Positions 9,067 to 16,059 of a stretch of 44,133 bases of DNA are shown one piece after another. Within the stretch, counting starts at the first letter, position 1; each line of letters starts with the position of its first letter. A model generated the notes under the pieces. It was not told the origin of the DNA. It was given only the letters and a program-made list of their open reading frames with translations, and did no database searches. Source of the stretch: Bacillota bacterium (lineage in GTDB: Bacteria; Bacillota; Clostridia; Lachnospirales; Lachnospiraceae); the NCBI GenBank assembly GCA_023408815.1, contig JAEYJO010000056.1:1-44133 (forward strand). Reading direction: 5' to 3'. Position numbers and translations under genes: made by a program.

Positions 9067-10818
9067 TTAGTCTCTGACTTTAATATGCACTTCCCGAAGC
9101 TGTTTTTCCGTCACATCATTAGGTGCACCGCACATTAAATCCTGCGCGGAGCCGCTCATCGGAAAAGCAATTACCTCTCTGATATTCTCCTCGCCTCGAA
9201 GCAGCATAAGCATACGATCGATTCCCGGTGCCATTCCTGCATGGGGAGGCGCACCGAACTGAAATGCCTGATAGAGCGCTCCAAATTTATTTTTCAAGGT
9301 TTCTTCATCATATCCTGCAATTTCGAAAGCTTTTACCATTATCTGCATATCGTGGTTTCTCACCGCACCCGAGGATAGTTCGATGCCATTACATACGATA
9401 TCATATTGATATGCCAATATATCCAGAGGATTCTCTTCCTCAAGCGCCTTCAAGCCGCCCTGCGGCATGGAAAAGGGATTGTGTGTAAATCCAATCCGTT
9501 TCGTCTCGGGATCCCGCTCGAACATCGGAAAATCATTCACATAACAGAAGCGATACGCATTCTTCTCGCACAAATTAAGTTTACTGCCCAGTTCGCTTCT
9601 AATTTGTCCGGCATAATAATTAGCTCTCTCCTCTTTGTCCGCAATGAAAAAAATAGTATCTCCCACGGCAAGACCGGCTTTTTCCAGCAGTTCCATCTTC
9701 TTATTCTCCGGAATAAATTTGTCGATAGGCCCCTTATAGGTCAAGCCTTCCTCCACCTCCAGATATCCCAGTCCGCCCATACCGAGAGAAACTGCAAAGC
9801 TAAGCAGCTTTTCGTGGAAGCCCTTCGTCATCTCCCCGTGTACCTTAATAGCCCGCACTGTTTTTCCGATAAATGGTTTAAACGTGCATTCCTGGAAGAA
9901 CTTTGTCACATCCATGATTCTGAGTGGATTGCGCAAATCCGGTTTATCCGTACCGAACTCAAGCATCGCCTGCTTATAACTGATAACGGGATAGGGAGCC
10001 TTTGTTATCTCAAAACCTTCGGGAGCAAATTTTTCAAAAGTAGCGCTCAGAATTTCTTCTCCTACACGAAAAACATCTTCTTGCTCGGCAAAGCTCATTT
10101 CGAAATCCAACTGATAAAATTCGCCGGGCGAACGGTCTGCTCTGGCATCCTCGTCGCGAAAGCATGGCGCTATCTGAAAATATTTATCGAATCCCGACAC
10201 CATCAAAAGCTGCTTATACTGCTGAGGCGCCTGAGGAAGCGCGTAAAACTTTCCTTTATATTTTCTGGAGGGAACGATATAGTCCCTTGCTCCTTCCGGC
10301 GAGGAAGCGCATAAAATCGGGGTCTGTATCTCCAGAAATTCCATTTCCGTCATTTTCTCCCGCAGAAACGAGATGACTTGGGAGCGGAAAATAATGTTTT
10401 CTTTTACCTTCGCGTTTCTAAGATCCAAATAACGATACTTCAGACGGACATCTTCTCTTGTCTCCTTAGAAGTCATTATCTCAAAGGGAAGCTGTTTGTA
10501 TACCTTGCCCAGAACGACAATGGTCCTGGCATCCAGTTCTATGGTTCCGGTAGGTATCTTGGGATTATATGTTTCTTCATCTCTTTTTTCTATGAGCCCC
10601 TCCACCGATATGGAAGCTTCCTTCGTAATCTCTTTCATAAGCTCGGGGGTACGGATCACTACTTGCAATACTCCATACATATCTCTCAGATCGATGAAGG
10701 ATACTCCTCCGTGATCCCGGATATTTTCTACCCATCCCGCCGCTTTTACTGTTTTTCCGATGTAGGATTCGTCGATTTCTTTTACTGTGATGTCTCTGTA
10801 AATGTTTTTAGTCATCAT
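9067..10818 (-). CDS. aspS: Aspartyl-tRNA synthetase
   Basis: A 583-residue bacterial-type class II synthetase that charges tRNA(Asp). The N-terminal OB-fold anticodon domain (VKAAGWVENIRDHGGVSFID), motif 2 (CFRDEDARADRSPGEFYQLD), the bacterial GAD insertion in the middle, and motif 3 (PGIDRMLMLL) are all present. It is translated from ATG behind AGGAGAGAG. Its cotranscription with gatCAB suggests, but does not prove, that the enzyme is non-discriminating and supplies Asp-tRNA(Asn) for amidation. The leader holds a T-box with an Asp codon, so expression of the whole operon should rise when uncharged tRNA(Asp) accumulates. Confidence 0.95.
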   Translation of the reverse strand: MMTKNIYRDITVKEIDESYIGKTVKAAGWVENIRDHGGVSFIDLRDMYGVLQVVIRTPELMKEITKEASISVEGLIEKRDEETYNPKIPTGTIELDARTIVVLGKVYKQLPFEIMTSKETREDVRLKYRYLDLRNAKVKENIIFRSQVISFLREKMTEMEFLEIQTPILCASSPEGARDYIVPSRKYKGKFYALPQAPQQYKQLLMVSGFDKYFQIAPCFRDEDARADRSPGEFYQLDFEMSFAEQEDVFRVGEEILSATFEKFAPEGFEITKAPYPVISYKQAMLEFGTDKPDLRNPLRIMDVTKFFQECTFKPFIGKTVRAIKVHGEMTKGFHEKLLSFAVSLGMGGLGYLEVEEGLTYKGPIDKFIPENKKMELLEKAGLAVGDTIFFIADKEERANYYAGQIRSELGSKLNLCEKNAYRFCYVNDFPMFERDPETKRIGFTHNPFSMPQGGLKALEEENPLDILAYQYDIVCNGIELSSGAVRNHDMQIMVKAFEIAGYDEETLKNKFGALYQAFQFGAPPHAGMAPGIDRMLMLLRGEENIREVIAFPMSGSAQDLMCGAPNDVTEKQLREVHIKVRD

Positions 10819-10832
10819 AATACTCTCTCCTT

Positions 10833-10851
10833 ATGAGTGTTCTTTACTCAT
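10833..10851 (-). repeat. 19-nt palindromic repeat, copy 1 of 3
   Basis: ATGAGTGTTCTTTACTCAT, 6-bp arms around a 7-nt centre. Near-identical copies are at 18809-18827 and 24935-24953. On the minus strand it reads as a seven-codon frame encoding MSKEHS then stop, 15 bases before the aspS start. Confidence 0.75.
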
Positions 10852-10865
10852 TTTTCTTTTTTTAC

Positions 10866-11085
10866 GTTCCGGGATTTCTTTACACATTCGGGGATTGGCC
10901 GATGAGATTGGCTGTGTCATAAGCCAATCTCATTGGCTGTGTCATAAGCAGACTTTAAATTTCTCTGCCGAGAAATTTAAAGTTCGCGTTGCTCGTAAGA
11001 TTGTCGGAGAACCGCTGAGCTGCAAGCAGTTCAGCGGTTCTCCGGCAACCTTACTCTGCTTATGCGCGCAAAGAAGTCCCGGAAC
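10866..11085 (-). repeat. Nested inverted-repeat region between T-box terminator and aspS
   Basis: A 220-nt block of nested inverted repeats. The outer arms, 10866-10881 and 11070-11085, match over 16 bases with one G/T difference. Inside are: 10898-10912 with 10923-10937 (15 bases, one mismatch); 10943-10952 with 11055-11064 (10 of 10), which encloses two further hairpins; 10952-10965 with 10970-10983 (14-bp perfect stem, 4-base loop); and 10995-11054, a long hairpin of about 23 bp with two imperfect pairs plus an inner extension. No convincing protein is encoded. The right outer arm overlaps the 3' half of the T-box terminator. It could be a mobile repeat that inserted into the leader, or part of the leader's folding. 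Confidence 0.85.
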
Positions 11086-11373
11086 ACAGTCTCCTGCATT
11101 CCGGGACGGATAATTAAATTTATAATAATCCGCGGTACCACCCGCATTGACAAACCGACATCTCTATCAAGATGTGTGAACCGCCTTGCCCACTCTTACA
11201 CTTAACGCGTGTTAACGTATCTTCCTAGTGTCTTCATCGACAGTTCGGAAAATCTGCTCCAGAGTGTTCCCTTTGTTACTTCCCACAAACAGCGCTCTCA
11301 GTCGGTGACGCCGTATTCCTGTCGTTTTTCATAGCAAGAGTCTCTTTCAACGCATTTCAATAAATTTTTTAAT
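11071..11373 (-). promoter_or_regulatory. T-box riboswitch leader, Asp specifier
   Basis: The T-box core GGGTGGTACCGCGG reads on the minus strand from 11143 to 11130. The terminator follows: GTCCCGGAA (11107-11099) pairs with TTCCGGGAC (11084-11076), then TTCTTT. In Stem I, CGACAG and CTGTCG bracket the upper part, and the specifier position after the 3' strand reads ATGAA-GAC-ACT. This places codon GAC (Asp) at 11232-11230, in the same register as the specifier of the well-studied glyQS leader as I recall it. It should sense uncharged tRNA(Asp) and control aspS-gatCAB. Confidence 0.9.
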
Positions 11374-11379
11374 AGCCAC

Positions 11380-11408
11380 ATACTATCACAACTTTTTTTC
11401 AATTGCAA
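11380..11408 (-). promoter_or_regulatory. Promoter of the T-box leader
   Basis: On the minus strand TTGCAA (11408-11403), a 17-base spacer and TAGTAT (11385-11380) form a good vegetative promoter, placing the transcript start near 11373, just before Stem I of the T-box. Confidence 0.7.
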
Positions 11409-11417
11409 TACTTTTTA

Positions 11418-11990
11418 TCAAATTTTTTTATTATTGTGGTACAGTTCGACCTCCGATGCCGTTAAAACAGCCTGGGGCTTCTCCGGGTGCGGGCCCAACA
11501 TCTTCTCCATCCAGATCATATCATACCACTTACCCAATTTATAACCGCACTTCGTAAAATGAGCTACCGTTTTATATCCGTATTTCTCGTGAAAAGCAAT
11601 GCTTTCAGGATTGGGATAAGCAATGCATGCATTGACATTTATGATGTGCTGAGCCGCAAGAATTTCCTCCAGCGCCGCATACAACTTCTTGCCAATGCCG
11701 TTCCCATGTGCTCCTTCTTTTACATAAATGGAAGTCTCCACGGACCAGTCGTAAGCAGAACGCCCTTTAAATGCGGATGCATAGGCATAACCCAGAATTT
11801 CCTCTCCCCTTTGCAGCAAAAGATAAGGATATTTTTCCATAGTATGAGCCATTCTATTCCTGAATTCTTCCACGGCAGGCACTTCATATTCAAAGGTTAT
11901 CGCTGTATTCTCCACATAAGGTGCATAAATATCCAGCAACTGTGCTGCATCCTCTGCCTCCGCCGCCCTAATCACCATATTTTCATTCAT
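11418..11990 (-). CDS. GNAT family N-acetyltransferase (phosphinothricin acetyltransferase-like)
   Basis: A 190-residue single-domain GNAT enzyme that would transfer an acetyl group from acetyl-CoA to a small amine. The sequence follows the phosphinothricin/methionine-sulfoximine acetyltransferase subgroup: IYAPYVENTAITFEYEVP near residue 20, the DWSVETSIYV strand, the acetyl-CoA loop HGNGIGKKLY, and NPESIAFHEKYGY. The ATG at 11990 has AGGAG eight bases upstream; a second ATG immediately before it and a GTG two codons earlier are alternatives. It is monocistronic, between the T-box promoter and an intergenic repeat. The actual substrate is unknown; detoxification of an amino-acid analogue is typical for the subgroup. 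Confidence 0.85.
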   Translation of the reverse strand: MNENMVIRAAEAEDAAQLLDIYAPYVENTAITFEYEVPAVEEFRNRMAHTMEKYPYLLLQRGEEILGYAYASAFKGRSAYDWSVETSIYVKEGAHGNGIGKKLYAALEEILAAQHIINVNACIAYPNPESIAFHEKYGYKTVAHFTKCGYKLGKWYDMIWMEKMLGPHPEKPQAVLTASEVELYHNNKKI

Positions 11991-12022
11991 CATCAGCACT
12001 CCTGTCCTAGCTTAGGTTTTTA

Positions 12023-12068
12023 TACCATCGTTTGACAAGGGCGTGTAAGACCCTGTCAAACAATGGTA
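12023..12068. other. Long hairpin next to repeat copy A
   Basis: TACCAT/ATGGTA (12023-12028, 12063-12068), TTTGACA/TGTCAAA (12031-12037, 12054-12060) and GGG/CCC form one interrupted stem of about 16 bp. It lies between the acetyltransferase start and the 120-nt repeat; no clear T-run follows. Confidence 0.6.
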
Positions 12069-12085
12069 ATCTTGTTTTAAGCTTA

Positions 12086-12205
12086 TATAATGATGTCGGG
12101 GTCAAAAGGTATTTTGCCCCCTGATACTTATGGATTGTTACGCACTTTGTGCTCCCACAATCCTAAATACATTCGAAATCCGCCCTGTTAGGGCTGCTTT
12201 CTCAT
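12086..12205 (+). repeat. Structured 120-nt intergenic repeat, copy A
   Basis: About 90 percent identical by eye to the reverse complement of 23633-23751. It has three potential hairpins: GGGG(T)CAAAA with TTTTGCCCC; GGATTGT with ACAATCC enclosing GCAC-TTT-GTGC; and GCCCT-GTT-AGGGC. Most differences between the copies lie outside the first two stems. No protein is evident. Confidence 0.85.
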
Positions 12206-12292
12206 TATAATCCTTTCGGCAAATTTAGCAAATATTTTTTTATATAATAACGTTCATCGTACTATTTATAACAGTTTAATTAATAAAATGTA

Positions 12293-12312
12293 TCGCAAAA
12301 ACGTTTTTGTGA
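12293..12312. promoter_or_regulatory. 20-bp near-perfect palindrome, possible operator
   Basis: The core CAAAAACGTTTTTG is a perfect 14-bp palindrome extended to 20 bp with one mismatch. It lies about 50 bases upstream of the promoter of the DUF5684 gene. The centre CG resembles LacI/CcpA-type sites but the outer bases do not fit a cre site. Confidence 0.4.
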
Positions 12313-12364
12313 ACTGAATACAGCATTTATCGTAACTATTTTTAAAACTTTACCATAAATTAGG

Positions 12365-12393
12365 TTGACTTTATAGCGTTGCTCAATTAATAT
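12365..12393 (+). promoter_or_regulatory. Promoter of the DUF5684 gene
   Basis: TTGACT at 12365-12370, a 17-base spacer and TAATAT at 12388-12393, about 35 bases before the start codon. Confidence 0.65.
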
Positions 12394-12426
12394 AATAAGG
12401 AATACTTATGAGAGGGAGATATAAAG

Positions 12427-12822
12427 ATGAATAATGAATTGTATTATGATCAAGCGTCCTACGCAGCAGCCATGGCTTTTATTTCAGCGTACCTTGTAGT
12501 TATCCTGGTAATCGCAGTTATAACGCTCGTAGGAATGTGGAAAATGTTCGCAAAAGCAGGTAAGCCGGGTTGGGCTGCAATCGTTCCGATTTACAACATT
12601 TACTGCTTATTCGACATTTCTTTCGGCAACGGCTGGTTGTTCTTACTTATGCTTATTCCGATTGTAAACATCGTAGTAGGTATCATGATGTACTTCAAGC
12701 TGGCAAAGGCCTTTGGGCAGGGTGTTGCCTTCGGCTTCGGCTTATTGTTCCTAAATACCATTTTTGTATTGATCCTTGGCTTCGGCAAGGCTCAGTATGT
12801 GGGACCGAACAATAATAACTAG
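12427..12822 (+). CDS. DUF5684 domain-containing membrane protein
   Basis: A 131-residue integral membrane protein that I assign to DUF5684, a small family sometimes linked to signal-peptidase or stress loci. Hydrophobic segments are at about residues 15-40, 70-90 and 98-118. The conserved KAGKPGWAAIVPIYNIYCLF segment lies between the first two and is the most recognisable part. The C-terminus ends in an Asn-rich tail. The start has AGGGAG eight bases upstream and its own promoter, and a strong terminator follows, so it is monocistronic. Its function is not known. Confidence 0.75.
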   Translation: MNNELYYDQASYAAAMAFISAYLVVILVIAVITLVGMWKMFAKAGKPGWAAIVPIYNIYCLFDISFGNGWLFLLMLIPIVNIVVGIMMYFKLAKAFGQGVAFGFGLLFLNTIFVLILGFGKAQYVGPNNNN

Positions 12823-12875
12823 TTGAATGCAAACAGCGGACAGCAGGCTCTTCGAATTGTTCGCTGTTCAAAAAA

Positions 12876-12918
12876 GCAGTACATAATCGGTCGTTCGCCG
12901 ATGAATGTACTGCTTTTT
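12876..12918 (+). terminator. Terminator after the DUF5684 gene
   Basis: GCAGTACAT at 12876-12884 pairs with ATGTACTGC at 12905-12913, with an inner CGG/CCG pairing, followed by TTTTTATT. Confidence 0.85.
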
Positions 12919-13020
12919 ATTGCTCTCTTATAAGATCAGGGTGCCAAAAGGTCCTTTTTACGAACAGCTCTGGACAATATGCGCGGAACAAAAGCTGTGG
13001 TGCCGAAGTATTAAGCCGCG

Positions 13021-13046
13021 TGAATGTGCGAAGCACACTTTTGTTC
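13021..13046 (-). terminator. Stem-loop at the end of the cyclase gene
   Basis: On the minus strand TGTGC and GCACA form a stem around TTC directly after the stop codon. Seventeen bases are identical to the hairpin behind aroC, but in the opposite orientation relative to the gene. Confidence 0.4.
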
Positions 13047-13633
13047 TATTCACTCTTAATAAGTATTGCACGGCAGGGAGCTCCATCCGCACCGCCCAGA
13101 TTGATTGGAGCTGCGCTCAATAAGTAATTGCCCTCAGGCACATCCTTTAACACCAGGCCTTCCAACAGAACCACTTCTTTTTTTAGCAGTTCATAATGCA
13201 CCTTGGCAGGTCCATCCTCCGGACCCACAGTCTGGGATTCCACTCCCACGAGGAGAATTCCCTGACGGTTCATTTCCTCCGCCGCTTCTAAAGTTACAGT
13301 TGCTTTCCCCTTTATGAGCAAGCGCTTATGGCTTTTAGCGCCTTCCATTACCTCGCGTATCTGTCCGGCGGTTATGTTCCCTTCCATATCAGCCACAGTG
13401 ACTTCTCCTACGCAACGGCTTAAGTCCAGTTCATCCACTCTCTTTCCATCATCATAAAAATGATACGGAGCATCCAAATGGGTACCGTTATGTGCGCACA
13501 TGGAAATCTCGGTCAAATTGCAGATGTCGCCGTTCTTAATCTGTAAACGCCTCTCATAGGAGGGTACAGGATCTCCCGGAAACACATGGCTTGTGAACAG
13601 TTCCTGAGAAATATCATAAATCTTCATAACCAT
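13046..13633 (-). CDS. Cyclase family protein (kynurenine formamidase-like hydrolase)
   Basis: A protein of about 195 residues of the cyclase/KynB-like metal hydrolase family. The hallmark HNGTHLDAPYHFYDDG (metal-binding His-x-x-x-His-x-Asp) is near residue 50, and VGVESQTVGP and GLVLKDVPEGNYLLSAAPI are typical later segments. Such enzymes hydrolyse N-formyl or lactam/amide bonds; the substrate here is not evident. The start is uncertain: ATG at 13633 has AAGGG seven bases upstream, while ATG codons at 13639 and 13627 are possible, the latter giving the conserved MKIYDIS start. It follows dapL on the same strand after a short gap and may be cotranscribed with the lysine genes. Confidence 0.85.
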   Translation of the reverse strand: MVMKIYDISQELFTSHVFPGDPVPSYERRLQIKNGDICNLTEISMCAHNGTHLDAPYHFYDDGKRVDELDLSRCVGEVTVADMEGNITAGQIREVMEGAKSHKRLLIKGKATVTLEAAEEMNRQGILLVGVESQTVGPEDGPAKVHYELLKKEVVLLEGLVLKDVPEGNYLLSAAPINLGGADGAPCRAILIKSE

Positions 13634-13663
13634 ATCCATGCCCTTTCCAATTCCCGCGCTTTT

Positions 13664-14878
13664 CTACAGCGCTTTGATCCGGTCTACCGCCGCAACCGTA
13701 TTCTCATAGCTGCCGAAAGCAGTCAGTCTGAAATACGTCTCCCCGCTAGGTCCGAAGCCTGAACCGGGCGTTCCCACCACGTTAGCATTTTCCAAAAGAT
13801 AATCAAAAAATTCCCAGCTGGTCATTCCCTTAGGCGCCTTGAGCCAGATATAAGGAGCATTTACACCACCGGATACCGTATAGCCTGCGTCTTTTAACCC
13901 GTTCATAATGTATTTCGCATTGTTCATGTAATAATCAACCTGCTTTTTAAGCTGCTCCTTGCCTTCCTTGGAGTAAACGGCCTCTCCGGCGCGCTGTACG
14001 ATGTAGGGTGCTCCGTTATATTTGGTACCGTGACGTCTCGCCCAGAGAGAATGAAGCATCACATCACCGCACTTCAGATCCTTAGGAATCACTGTACATC
14101 CAAGACGTACGCCCGTGAATCCGGCATTCTTGGAGAAGGAACGAAGCTCGATGGCACAAGTCCTTGCACCCTCGCATTCATAGATGGTATGGGGCACATC
14201 CGCTTCCGAAATATAGGCTTCATACGCCGCATCATAAATAATGACCGCTCCTACTCTATTCGCATAGTCCACCCACTCCTGAAGCTGCGCTTTTGTGATG
14301 GTAGAACCGGTAGGGTTGTTCGGGAAACAGAGATAAATAAGGTCCGGTGTCTCTTTTGGAATCTCAGGAGCAAAATTATTCTCCGCAAGACATGGCATAT
14401 AAATCACATCGCTCCACGTCTCCTTTTTCTCATCGTAAATGCCTGTTCTTCCAGCCATTACGTTAGTATCCACGTAAACCGGATATACCGGGTCGCATAC
14501 CGCGATTTTATTGTCCAAGCTAAAAATTTCCTGAATATTTCCTGAGTCGCATTTCGCTCCGTCCGAAATGAAAATTTCATCTGCCGTTATATCACAGCCT
14601 CGCGCATTATAATCGTTATCTGCGATCGCGCTTCGTAAGAATTCATATCCCAAATCCGGCGCATAGCCTTTAAAGGTATCTGCATTTCCCATCTCTTCCA
14701 CTGCCCCGTGCAGCGCCTCGATGATGGCCGGCGCCAAAGGCTGGGTCACATCGCCGATGCCGAGACGTATGATTTTTTTATCCGGATTCGCCTGTGAATA
14801 AGCATTTACCTTCTTACCTATTGTGGAAAAAAGATAGCTTCCCGGCAACTTTAAATAATTGTCATTGATTTTAAACAT
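13664..14878 (-). CDS. dapL: LL-diaminopimelate aminotransferase
   Basis: A 404-residue PLP enzyme of aminotransferase class I/II that converts tetrahydrodipicolinate directly to LL-diaminopimelate, bypassing the succinylase and acetylase routes. The start MFKINDNYLKLPGSYLFSTI and LGIGDVTQPL are characteristic of DapL. CFPNNPTGS is the cofactor-binding loop, and RSFSKNAGFTGVRLG carries the PLP lysine. The ATG at 14878 is preceded by GAGGAGA; a longer in-frame start seven codons earlier would overlap this site. dapF lies 40 bases upstream on the same strand, so the two consecutive lysine/peptidoglycan steps are cotranscribed. Confidence 0.94.
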   Translation of the reverse strand: MFKINDNYLKLPGSYLFSTIGKKVNAYSQANPDKKIIRLGIGDVTQPLAPAIIEALHGAVEEMGNADTFKGYAPDLGYEFLRSAIADNDYNARGCDITADEIFISDGAKCDSGNIQEIFSLDNKIAVCDPVYPVYVDTNVMAGRTGIYDEKKETWSDVIYMPCLAENNFAPEIPKETPDLIYLCFPNNPTGSTITKAQLQEWVDYANRVGAVIIYDAAYEAYISEADVPHTIYECEGARTCAIELRSFSKNAGFTGVRLGCTVIPKDLKCGDVMLHSLWARRHGTKYNGAPYIVQRAGEAVYSKEGKEQLKKQVDYYMNNAKYIMNGLKDAGYTVSGGVNAPYIWLKAPKGMTSWEFFDYLLENANVVGTPGSGFGPSGETYFRLTAFGSYENTVAAVDRIKAL

Positions 14879-14917
14879 TCTGTTTCTCCTCTCACGCATT
14901 TCGTATTTCTTATTTTT

Positions 14918-15757
14918 TTATATCTTGATTTCACCTTCGAAAACAGTTTCGGCGGGCCCTGTCATATATACGAGATTTTCTGCTCTGTCCCATCGTATAT
15001 GCAGTTCGCCACCTAATAGTTTAACAGTAACTTTCTCCTCCGTCAAACCATTTAATATACATGCCACTACCGTGGCGCAGGCTCCTGTACCGCAGGCCAG
15101 CGTTTCCCCTGTCCCGCGCTCCCATACCCGCATTTGAACCGTGCTCCTGTCCATTACCTTTACGAATTCTGTATTGACTCTTTTGGGGAAACGAACATGA
15201 TTTTCAAAATAAGGCCCGATTTTCTCTATATCCAGATTCTCCACATCTTCCATAAAGACGACCGCATGGGGATTTCCCATCGACACACATGTCATTTCGT
15301 AAACATTGCCTTCTACCTCTATCGTTTCGGAAATTACTTCCTCATTTTCCGAAATGACAGGTATGTCAGTCGCTTTGAGTATAGGGCTTCCCATATTGAC
15401 CTTCACCGCATCCACTACCCCGTTCTTTATGAGCAAATCCAAATATTTTATCTTCCCAGAACTGACAACACTGACGGATTTCTTATCGGTCAAGCTTTTA
15501 TCATAAACATATTTCGCCACACAGCGAATGCCATTTCCGCACATCTCCGCTCTGGAGCCATCCGCATTGTACATTTCCATTTCGAAATCCGCCTGCGACG
15601 AACGGTTAATAAAAATAACTCCGTCCCCGCCTATTCCAAAGTGTCTGTCGCTCAGTCTTCTCACCAGCTCAGGCTTTTTCCTTGCCGGCACTTCCTCCGT
15701 AAAACCATTCACATAAATGTAATCGTTGCCACATCCGTGCATCTTCGTAAATTCCAT
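14918..15757 (-). CDS. dapF: Diaminopimelate epimerase
   Basis: A 279-residue cofactor-independent epimerase that converts LL- to meso-diaminopimelate for lysine and peptidoglycan. The start MEFTKMHGCGNDYIYVNGF, the first catalytic cysteine in AEMCGNGIRC and the second in ETLACGTGACAT are all intact. I chose the ATG at 15757, with GAAGGGAG upstream; a longer in-frame start 23 codons earlier has no family match. It heads the dapF-dapL unit. A leader of about 180 bases separates it from the terminator of the glnA-ANTAR unit. Confidence 0.95.
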   Translation of the reverse strand: MEFTKMHGCGNDYIYVNGFTEEVPARKKPELVRRLSDRHFGIGGDGVIFINRSSQADFEMEMYNADGSRAEMCGNGIRCVAKYVYDKSLTDKKSVSVVSSGKIKYLDLLIKNGVVDAVKVNMGSPILKATDIPVISENEEVISETIEVEGNVYEMTCVSMGNPHAVVFMEDVENLDIEKIGPYFENHVRFPKRVNTEFVKVMDRSTVQMRVWERGTGETLACGTGACATVVACILNGLTEEKVTVKLLGGELHIRWDRAENLVYMTGPAETVFEGEIKI

Positions 15758-15940
15758 GCTTGCGCTCCCTTCCGGCAGGCAGACCCACCGCTTTCTATCT
15801 TTCATCCCATCATAGAAACTTATCATACAAACCTCAAGAGTTTTTATTAGTATAACACATGTATTTTACCATATATATTGTAATCATTGCCTAAAATTAT
15901 GCAAAAAATGCTCTCATGTCCACCGAAGCGCTCCGGATCA

Positions 15941-15969
15941 AATGTAATAGGGCACTTCCCTATTACATT
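15941..15969. other. Perfect 12-bp hairpin
   Basis: AATGTAATAGGG and CCCTATTACATT flank CACTT with no mismatches. It lies between the ANTAR gene terminator and dapF and has no T-run on either strand; role unknown. Confidence 0.6.
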
Positions 15970-15970
15970 A

Positions 15971-16006
15971 AAAGCGGGTCCGGCATAAATCCGAACCCGC
16001 TTTTTT
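15971..16006. terminator. Terminator after the ANTAR gene
   Basis: AAAGCGGGT at 15971-15979 pairs with ACCCGCTTT at 15995-16003, and CGG with CCG inside, around CATAAAT. T-runs are present on both sides, strongest on the plus strand, but it most plausibly ends the glnA-ANTAR transcript. Confidence 0.75.
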
Positions 16007-16059
16007 ATGTTTTATATGAATGTTTTTACTCATTGGTAACCTTCACTCATCAGCGCCGG

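Noticed and set aside
10802..11113. Open plus-strand frame of 103 codons across the aspS leader
   Set aside because: It lies entirely over the T-box terminator and the nested inverted repeats; its translation mirrors palindromes and has no ribosome site or family resemblance.
12293..12312. CcpA cre site
   Set aside because: The centre fits, but the outer bases are CA...TG instead of TG...CA, so the cre consensus is not met.
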